A stretch of 18,685 bases of DNA from an uncultured Porphyromonadaceae bacterium (GTDB lineage: Bacteria > Bacteroidota > Bacteroidia > Bacteroidales > Muribaculaceae), in assembly GCA_905193485.1 (NCBI GenBank), contig CAJJOX010000017.1:1-18685 (forward strand), read 5' to 3'. A program made the translations under genes and the position numbers. This document shows, piece after piece, positions 15,130 through 18,685 of the stretch. Numbering within the stretch: the first letter of the stretch is position 1; every line of letters starts with the position of its first letter. The notes under the pieces were generated by a model that saw nothing but the letters and a program-made list of their open reading frames with translations, was not told the DNA's origin and did no database searches.

Positions 15130-15202
15130 AATCCGTTAATAAATCCAATCTCTCCGCCGTATCGTAGGCGGAGCCACCGAATCAACCCTAAATTTCTACA
15201 AA

Positions 15203-17089
15203 ATGGAATTGCTTGACCATGAAGCGGAAGCTCTTCAGAAGCTTGATGCTGACACTACTACTGAAATGAAAGAATCTGCCGAAACGACCGTTGCCGAAAC
15301 TGTCACACCGGTTTCTGGCGAAGACCGCACGCAGCCGGTTACGGTAGAACGGCTTATCGGACGTCTTAAAGAAATAGCCGCTATGGCTGATGCGGACATA
15401 AACGCCGATGAGGTGAGCCGTATCAAACAGCAATTCTATTATCTGCGCAACGAGGCTCTACGTGCCGCCGCCGAAAATGCGACCGCCACAGATGAGGTTG
15501 TCACGGACGATGCGTCGCCCGTGGTGGCCGAAGAAGGTGTCGTCACGGAAAATACGGCCGACGCTGCTTTCGATGCCGATGAGGAAACATTCAAGGCTCT
15601 TCTTTCCGGGATTAAGGAAAAGAAGGCTGCGATGCGCGCGCGGATCGAGGCACAGCAGCTTGCCAATCTCGAACGGAAAAATGCCATAATCGCCGAAATT
15701 CAGTCGATGAGTTCGGATACCGATAATGTCAATCGCCACTATCCTCGTGTCAAAGAACTTCAGTCTGAGTTCAAGGCTGTCGGCGAAGTGCCTCAGCAAA
15801 ATTCCACCGAAACATGGAAAAACTATCAGGATGCCGTCGAGTATTTTTATGATCAGTGGAAGGTTAACAAAGAGCTTCGTGACTATGATTTTAAGAAAAA
15901 TCTTGCCGAAAAGCAGCTGCTGATAGACGAGGCTGCAAAACTCGGCGGTGAACCCGATGTGGTCACGGCATTCCGCCGTCTGCAGGAGCTTCATGACAAA
16001 TGGCGCGAAATCGGTCCGGTGGCAAAAGAATTCCGCGAGGAGATCTGGACCCGCTTCAAGGATCTGTCGGCCGACGTCAACAAACGCTATCAGTCGTTCT
16101 TCGAAGAACGCAAAAAACGCGAGCAGGAAAACGAGGCCGCAAAAACCGCCTTGTGTGAACGCATCGAGGCCATCGACTTCTCCGCGCTCAAGGGCTATTC
16201 ATCGTGGAACAAAGCCACACAAGTCATAATCGACGCACAGGAAGAATGGAAAAAACTCGGGTATGCGTCGCGCAAGGCCAACAATGCGCTCTTCAGCCGT
16301 TTCCGTCAGAGTTGCGACAGGTTTTTTGCTGCCAAAGCCGAGTTCTTTCACTCGATGAAAGATGAGCTTGCGCGCAATCTCGAGGCCAAGATTCAGCTTT
16401 GCGAGGCCGCTGAAGCTCTTAAAGACAGCACCGACTGGAAGCGCACGGCCGACCGTATGGTCGAACTGCAGAAACAATGGAAAACCATCGGCGCTGTACC
16501 TAAAAAGCAGAGCGATCTTGTCTGGAAGAGATTTCTGGCCGCATGCGATTGCTTCTTCAACCGGAAAAAAGCCGATGCGTCGTCGACCCGCAAGACGGAG
16601 CAGGCCAATCTTGCCGCCAAGCGTGCGATAGTCGCCGAGCTCACGGCTTTGAACTCGCCCGATGCCGACACGCCGCGCGATGAGGCCATTGCCCGTATCA
16701 ATGCCTTGCGCGCCCGATGGCAGGAAACGGGTCATGTGCCTTTCCGTGAAAAAGAAAAGCTCCACGATGCGTATCGCGAAGTGGTGCGTCAGCTCTTTGA
16801 TAAATATGACATACACGAAACGCGTGCCCGTCAGGCCTCGTTTGAGGCTTCGATCAACGAGCTTTCGGCCGACAAACAGAAACTCGGACGTGAACGTGAA
16901 CGACTGATGCGGGCCTATGAGTCGCGCCGCAATGAGCTTGCAACATACGAAAACAATCTCGGATTCTTCAATTCAAAGTCGAAATCCGGCGAATCAATGC
17001 TCCGCGAAGTGCAGCGCAACATCCAGCGAATCAAAGCCGATATTGCCGATCTCGAAAATAAGATCAGACTCATCGATTCGAAATTCTGA
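15203..17089 (+). CDS. DUF349 repeat protein
   Basis: The 628-residue, highly charged and largely helical protein has no signal peptide or membrane segment, so it is probably cytoplasmic. After a variable acidic N-terminus (about 1-125), five DUF349-like repeats follow at a period of about 77-80 residues. Each has a core of aromatic-K/R-x-x-G-x-V/A: FKAVGEVP (190), WREIGPVA (267), WKKLGYAS (349), WKTIGAVP (426) and WQETGHVP (506), followed by an amphipathic helix rich in F/Y and R/K. The C-terminus (about 545-625) is a predicted coiled coil. The molecular function of DUF349 proteins is not established to my knowledge. The gene is followed 27 bases later by a sugar-phosphate transferase on the same strand, so the two are likely cotranscribed. 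The start ATG is the first in frame. Confidence 0.9.
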   Translation: MELLDHEAEALQKLDADTTTEMKESAETTVAETVTPVSGEDRTQPVTVERLIGRLKEIAAMADADINADEVSRIKQQFYYLRNEALRAAAENATATDEVVTDDASPVVAEEGVVTENTADAAFDADEETFKALLSGIKEKKAAMRARIEAQQLANLERKNAIIAEIQSMSSDTDNVNRHYPRVKELQSEFKAVGEVPQQNSTETWKNYQDAVEYFYDQWKVNKELRDYDFKKNLAEKQLLIDEAAKLGGEPDVVTAFRRLQELHDKWREIGPVAKEFREEIWTRFKDLSADVNKRYQSFFEERKKREQENEAAKTALCERIEAIDFSALKGYSSWNKATQVIIDAQEEWKKLGYASRKANNALFSRFRQSCDRFFAAKAEFFHSMKDELARNLEAKIQLCEAAEALKDSTDWKRTADRMVELQKQWKTIGAVPKKQSDLVWKRFLAACDCFFNRKKADASSTRKTEQANLAAKRAIVAELTALNSPDADTPRDEAIARINALRARWQETGHVPFREKEKLHDAYREVVRQLFDKYDIHETRARQASFEASINELSADKQKLGRERERLMRAYESRRNELATYENNLGFFNSKSKSGESMLREVQRNIQRIKADIADLENKIRLIDSKF

Positions 17090-17116
17090 TTTGGCGGAAA
17101 AAACAATCGACAGACA

Positions 17117-18508
17117 ATGACAGGCATTAATGCGCGCGGTCGTTATGGACGTTACATACAATTGATACTCAATTGTGTCGACTTCCTTATAATCAACATT
17201 GCCTTTTTGATTGCCGCCCGTCTGTCGCCTGATTTCGTCGCTGTGCGCATGCGCACGGTGTGGTTCTTGGCCAATATCTCCTATCTGCCTGCCGCTTACA
17301 TGCTGGCCAACACGCAGACTTCGCGCTCAATAGGCATGGAGCATGTGCTTTCCAATTCAATTAAGGCGGTGGCTTTGCATGCGCCCGTCTTCATTTGCAT
17401 CCTTTATTTCCTGCAGATCGACAGCATACCGTGGGTGGCTTTCGTCGAATTTTACGGCGCGATGCTTCTGCTGTTTCCCCTGTGGTGGTCGCTCTCGCGA
17501 ATCATCATCAAATTTTTCAGAAGCCGGGGCCGCAATTTCAGCCGCGTGGTGATCGTCGGATCCAATCCCATGGCCCGTAAGCTTTATGATGTCATGTTGT
17601 CTGATATCGGCTTTGGTTATCGCGTGATGGGTTTTTTCGATGACAAGCCTCATCCCGAAGTGCCTCCGGGTATGTTCCGTGGTTCGCTCGACGATCTTGA
17701 AACGTATGTCGCCGAGAATGCCGTTGACGAGATTTTCTGCGTGCTCCCCGGCGAAAAGGCCGACCAGATAAGCCGTGCGCTGCATATCGCCGAAACAAAT
17801 GTGGCACAATATTATTATGTGCCGCAGATCGGTAAAAATGTTAATCGCAACTATGAGATGTATGCTCTCGGGTCGATACCGGTGATGTCGGTGCGCCATC
17901 AGCCGCTCGCCCGTCTTTCCAACCGCGTGTGCAAGCGTGCGTTTGATCTTGTGTTTTCCGGAGTGTTCATGCTCATTTCGCCATTGGTTTTCATCCCTGT
18001 GGGCATTGCCATCAAGATTTCTTCGCCCGGTCCGGTGTTTTTCAAGCAAAAACGCACCGGATATCGGGGTCGGGAGTTTTATTGCTATAAGTTCCGGACA
18101 ATGCGCGTTAACGCCGCCGCCGACACGCAGCAGGCCACAAAGAATGACCCGCGCAAAACTCGTCTGGGCGATCTGCTGCGGCGCACAAGCATCGATGAGC
18201 TTCCGCAGTTTATCAATGTGCTGAAGGGCGATATGTCGATTGTCGGGCCGCGACCCCATATGCTACGCCACACTGAGGAATATTCACGCCTCATTCAGAA
18301 ATATATGGTGCGCCACTATATAAAGCCCGGCATCACGGGATGGGCGCAGATCAACGGCTATCGCGGCCAGACCGAAGAACTCTGGCAGATGGAAAAACGT
18401 GTGGAGCATGATGTGTGGTATATCGAGCACTGGAGCATATTGCTTGACCTTAAGATTATTTTCCGCACGGTCTACAATGCCATTCACGGCGAAAAAAACG
18501 CTTTCTGA
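17117..18508 (+). CDS. Polyprenyl-phosphate hexose-1-phosphate transferase (WcaJ/WbaP family initiating enzyme)
   Basis: The 463-residue membrane enzyme transfers a sugar-1-phosphate from a nucleotide sugar to undecaprenyl phosphate, starting synthesis of a surface polysaccharide or glycan. The N-terminus has four transmembrane helices (near 15-35, 48-64, 82-100 and 107-132). A cytoplasmic Rossmann-like domain follows (VVIVGSNPMARKLYDV, 144-159). The C-terminal catalytic domain (about 270-463) starts with KRAFD and a membrane-embedded helix (about 278-300). It contains SSPGPVFFKQKRTG, the YKFRTM block, the catalytic pair D360-E361 in RRTSIDELPQF, and GPRPH. This domain order is that of WcaJ-like enzymes; donor sugar cannot be told from sequence. 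It follows the DUF349 gene by 27 bases. No other glycan genes are visible in the window. Confidence 0.92.
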   Translation: MTGINARGRYGRYIQLILNCVDFLIINIAFLIAARLSPDFVAVRMRTVWFLANISYLPAAYMLANTQTSRSIGMEHVLSNSIKAVALHAPVFICILYFLQIDSIPWVAFVEFYGAMLLLFPLWWSLSRIIIKFFRSRGRNFSRVVIVGSNPMARKLYDVMLSDIGFGYRVMGFFDDKPHPEVPPGMFRGSLDDLETYVAENAVDEIFCVLPGEKADQISRALHIAETNVAQYYYVPQIGKNVNRNYEMYALGSIPVMSVRHQPLARLSNRVCKRAFDLVFSGVFMLISPLVFIPVGIAIKISSPGPVFFKQKRTGYRGREFYCYKFRTMRVNAAADTQQATKNDPRKTRLGDLLRRTSIDELPQFINVLKGDMSIVGPRPHMLRHTEEYSRLIQKYMVRHYIKPGITGWAQINGYRGQTEELWQMEKRVEHDVWYIEHWSILLDLKIIFRTVYNAIHGEKNAF

Positions 18509-18601
18509 TTCCGTTTTCCATTCCGGCACCTGGCTGCCATGTCTGCGGCTATAAAAACCGCAGTCCCTCCAAATTCGCACAAACAAACCACCATCCCCCG
18601 C

Positions 18602-18609
18602 TACCTTTG
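18602..18609 (+). promoter_or_regulatory. Putative -7 element for the gene starting near 18636
   Basis: TACCTTTG matches TAnnTTTG and lies 26 bases before an ATG at 18636, the same spacing as for dapA. No -33 TTTG is at the expected distance. A weak hairpin (CTGCGG/CCGCAG, 18543-18548 with 18558-18563) lies between it and the preceding gene and might end that transcript. Confidence 0.4.
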
Positions 18610-18635
18610 CCCTTGACAAAACCACTCAAGGCGCA

Positions 18636-18685
18636 ATGTTCTTCTCCTCCGACATACCACACCGCGACTGCGGCCCCAACTACCT
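18636..18685 (+). CDS. Possible start of an unidentified gene (partial, window edge)
   Basis: An ATG at 18636 opens a frame that continues to the window end, giving MFFSSDIPHRDCGPNY. Support comes from the -7 element 26 bases upstream and from lying after the end of the previous gene. Sixteen residues are too few to identify a family, and I do not recognise it. Confidence 0.4.
   Translation, partial: MFFSSDIPHRDCGPNY

Larger units (their letters stand above)
14795..15202. other. Non-coding gap between the response regulator and DUF349 genes (408 bases)
   Basis: This AT-rich gap separates two divergent units. It contains a minus-strand -7 element (14905-14912), a plus-strand terminator-like hairpin (15017-15042) and a plus-strand -7 element (15122-15129). 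The open frame 15028-15216 runs into the DUF349 start in another frame and has no protein-like features. No gene is supported. Confidence 0.6.

Noticed and set aside
15028..15216. Open frame of 62 codons overlapping the DUF349 start
   Set aside because: It begins inside a terminator hairpin and reads in another frame into the DUF349 gene. No protein-like features.
17357..18259. 300-codon open frame antisense to the sugar-phosphate transferase
   Set aside because: Histidine- and arginine-rich shadow of the transferase gene with no recognisable domain.

Overview
The window looks like a chromosomal housekeeping stretch from a gut Bacteroidales bacterium, plausibly Muribaculaceae or a close relative. 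That placement is inferred from gene content and GC level (judged by eye to be a little over 50%), not from a database match. Supporting signs are a Bacteroides-type serine palmitoyltransferase (sphingolipid synthesis), a lipidated TamA-like protein (TamL type), a multi-repeat DUF349 protein, a tRNA without encoded CCA, and several upstream regions carrying the Bacteroidota sigma-70 signature (TTTG, 19-21 bases, TAnnTTTG).

Layout. Positions 1-3345 hold a minus-strand run cvpA-like, sufB, sufC and the first part of sufD, which leaves the window at position 1: a SUF iron-sulfur cluster assembly operon. Positions 3346-3635 are non-coding, with a strong stem-loop below spt. Positions 3636-8151 carry three minus-strand genes: spt, a HAD phosphatase and tamL. 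The tamL promoter diverges from that of a plus-strand AspT/YidE-type transporter (8326-9987). The transporter converges on a minus-strand pair of small thioredoxins (CPHC type and CGPC type), with a near-perfect 21-bp stem between them. A plus-strand dapA follows (10934-11818) with a full consensus promoter, then a tRNA-Arg(UCU) (12013-12086), also with a full promoter.

Positions 12087-12627 are an AT-richer non-coding stretch with two hairpins. Next comes a minus-strand two-component system: an OmpR-type regulator and an overlapping histidine kinase, 12628-14794. After a 408-base gap containing an orphan terminator-like hairpin, a DUF349 repeat protein and a polyprenyl-phosphate hexose-1-phosphate transferase form a tight plus-strand pair (15203-18508). 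A new plus-strand gene probably starts at 18636.

How the genes fit together: SUF cluster assembly and the thioredoxins cover iron-sulfur and thiol homeostasis. Spt, TamL, the sugar-1-phosphate transferase and DapA (diaminopimelate for peptidoglycan, and lysine) all contribute to building the envelope. The two-component system could be an envelope or stress sensor, but its signal cannot be read from sequence. I found no mobile element, CRISPR array, phage, defence island or biosynthetic cluster, and no convincing undescribed multi-gene system. The best leads are non-coding structures, the CPHC/CGPC thioredoxin pair and the DUF349-glycosyltransferase pairing.
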